Positions 63,133 to 64,000 of a stretch of DNA of 64,000 nucleotides are shown here, piece after piece (within the stretch, counting starts at the first letter, position 1; each line of letters begins with the position of its first letter). The notes beneath the pieces were generated by a model. That model was not told the origin of the DNA. It saw only the letters and a list, made by a program, of their open reading frames with translations, and did no database searches. This stretch comes from Coriobacteriia bacterium (GTDB taxonomy: Bacteria; Actinomycetota; Coriobacteriia; Anaerosomatales; JAAXUF01): the NCBI GenBank assembly GCA_013336165.1, contig JAAXUF010000001.1:124001-188000 (forward strand), in the 5' to 3' direction. The translations under genes were made by a program, and so were the position numbers.

Positions 63133-63436
63133 CGTATCCTGTCCTTCTCCTGGGCCCATGACGAGAGCCGAAAAGGCCAGACAGGGAGACGTCGCAAGAA
63201 AACGTCGTACCATCGTGCGGCTCCGCATTATCGGAGCCGTCCTTTCGGTCGCGGCGCGTACGCCGCCTCTCAGCCGCCTTTCCAAGCAGCTCCCGACACG
63301 GTATGTGATTATCTTCACGCATTCTCGCCCAGAGGACGCAAGTTCGCAAGCGCTCTCGGTTGTGCGCTCGCCCAAACCGCGAGTATCCTGCATTCTCACG
63401 CAACTACTTGCCGAGCCGAAAGGAGCGCCCGTACCA
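63133..63436 (-). other. Structured 5' leader of thiT / divergent spacer with fmdB
   Basis: This is a 304-base gap with no gene. Read on the minus strand it contains GGCTGAGA followed by three consecutive hairpins: GCGGCG/CGCCGC (63251-63266), CCGAAAGG (63241-63248), and an eight-base stem with an ATAATG loop (63218-63239). GGCTGAGA and the ATAATG loop recall TPP riboswitch parts, but the CTGAT segment and the usual P2/P4 pairing are missing. I read it as a probable regulatory leader of unknown class. The promoter of fmdB must lie in the same gap; I see no clear hexamers. Confidence 0.4.
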
Positions 63437-63712
63437 ATGACCCGCTACGATTATCGCTGCACCGCTTGTGCCGAGTCGTTCGAAATCAGCAAGCCGATGG
63501 GCAAGACTGACGACGAACAGTGCCCGGTATGCGGTGCATCAGCAAAGCGCATCTATTCTGCCGCCGCAATCGCATTCAAAGGTTCCGGGTTCCATAACAC
63601 GGACTACAGATCTCAGCCCAAGGACGGCCAAAGCCACTCGGATTCCGCCCCCGGCTGCCCCGCCGAGAGCGGGACAGGATCCTGCGCGTCATGCCCGGCG
63701 GCGACTGGCTGA
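63437..63712 (+). CDS. FmdB-type zinc-ribbon protein
   Basis: A 91-residue protein with an N-terminal zinc ribbon MTRYDYRCTACAESFEI (Cys8, Cys11) and CPVCGASAKRIYS (Cys29, Cys32). AIAFKGSGFHNTDYR, typical of the FmdB/CxxC_CxxC_SSSS regulatory-protein family, follows. The C-terminal 30 residues are Ser/Gly/Cys-rich with three more cysteines. The family's role is unclear. The ATG at 63437 is preceded by AAAGGAG. It is divergent from thiT and convergent with glpX. Confidence 0.88.
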   Translation: MTRYDYRCTACAESFEISKPMGKTDDEQCPVCGASAKRIYSAAAIAFKGSGFHNTDYRSQPKDGQSHSDSAPGCPAESGTGSCASCPAATG

Positions 63713-63733
63713 TCTGCTTCACCGAAGCACACA

Positions 63734-63774
63734 GACGGCCTCCCCATGAGTTATGGGGAGGCCGTCTCATTCCT
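63734..63774. terminator. Hairpin between convergent fmdB and glpX
   Basis: Fourteen-base perfect arms (63734-63747 and 63753-63766) have a five-base loop, followed by TCATTCCT on the plus strand. It sits 21 bases after the fmdB stop and 43 bases beyond the glpX stop, so it could serve both transcripts. Confidence 0.65.
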
Positions 63775-63809
63775 ATGACCCTTGGGCGGGGCAGGGATTC
63801 TGCTTATTG

Positions 63810-64000
63810 TTAGTCCATCCGTACCCAGAACTTCTCGGTTCCGGTGCGAAACACCGTATCTACGAAGCGGACCGTCCTGCTGCTGGCATCCATCGCCACT
63901 GAGTGCGTGCGTGCGCCAGAACCGAAATACCGCACGCCGCGCAGCATCTCACCGTCCGTCACGCCGGTTGCAATGAAAGCGGCCTCGTCGGTATTGACGA
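63810..64000 (-). CDS. glpX: Class II fructose-1,6-bisphosphatase, C-terminal part
   Basis: The last 62 codons of a minus-strand gene that starts beyond the right edge. The visible protein reads [19 protein letters not shown], then [13 protein letters not shown] and [10 protein letters not shown]. This is the conserved C-terminal sequence of GlpX-type fructose-bisphosphatases, which hydrolyse fructose-1,6-bisphosphate in gluconeogenesis. The stop TAA is at 63810. Confidence 0.9.
   Translation of the reverse strand, partial: VNTDEAAFIATGVTDGEMLRGVRYFGSGARTHSVAMDASSRTVRFVDTVFRTGTEKFWVRMD

Noticed and set aside
63133-63300. Canonical TPP riboswitch upstream of thiT
   Set aside because: GGCTGAGA is present, but the CTGAT segment and matching helices are missing; kept only as an unclassified structured leader.
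63133-63399. N-terminal extension of ThiT by 89 residues
   Set aside because: It runs through the hairpin-rich leader, is Arg/Cys-rich and unlike ThiT, while ATG 63132 gives a normal family length.

Overview
The window is one long block of housekeeping genes from a GC-rich bacterium. Almost every gene lies on the minus strand. The exceptions are rpmB and a small zinc-ribbon gene near the right end. The gene set and order (recG-rsmD-coaD-SepIVA-like-yceD-rpmF, a WhiG-type sigma factor next to rpsB-tsf, smc-ftsY-ffh) look actinobacterial. FabK instead of FabI, TrmFO, the ECF component ThiT, a FakA/DegV pair and an OFA-type transporter point to an anaerobic lineage. My best guess is Actinomycetota, class Coriobacteriia. 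That placement is an inference from gene content, not a computed phylogeny.

Layout from right to left, in the direction of transcription. At 64000-63437 lie the 3' end of glpX and a convergent FmdB-type zinc ribbon gene. At 63436-60286 a structured leader precedes thiT and thiN (thiamine uptake and pyrophosphorylation), followed by a GAF-GAF-HD-GYP protein with a damaged HD motif. rpmB (plus strand) diverges from a minus-strand run at 59808-52432: DUF1858, Asp23/YloU, FakA, DegV, RecG, RsmD, CoaD, a SepIVA-like coiled-coil protein and YceD. Next come rpmF, plsX and a full type II fatty acid operon (fabH, fabK, fabD, fabG, acpP, a FabK-like oxidoreductase, fabF), then rnc, smc, ftsY, ffh, rpsP, khpA, rimM, trmD, lepB and rplS.

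Below 34800 come rnhB, yraN, comM, dprA, trmFO, xerC and whiG, then the translation and envelope run rpsB, tsf, pyrH, frr, uppS, cdsA, dxr, rseP and ispG. A lone OFA-type MFS transporter and proS separate this from rimP, nusA, rnpM, infB, rbfA, nrnA, truB, ribF, rpsO and pnp. The window closes with an M16 peptidase, dapB, lysC, dapA and the start of RNase J.

Many neighbours overlap by 1-4 bases (ATGA, GTGA or TGATG), so translational coupling is the rule. Internal promoters can be read upstream of rpsP, rplS, rpsB and rseP, and more weakly upstream of rimP, rpsO and smc. Intrinsic terminators follow pnp, rpsO, rplS and rpmB. I see no tRNA, rRNA, CRISPR array, insertion sequence or prophage.

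I did not find a clear new multi-gene system. The most unusual items are embedded in ordinary genes or their control regions: a winged-helix-like insert in the RseP protease, a Cys/His metal-binding-like tail on NusA, an HD-GYP protein lacking its metal-binding His, a 17-base palindrome in front of the rpmF-plsX-fab operon, a structured RNA leader on thiT that is not a recognisable TPP riboswitch, and a cysteine-cluster FabK paralog inside the fab operon.
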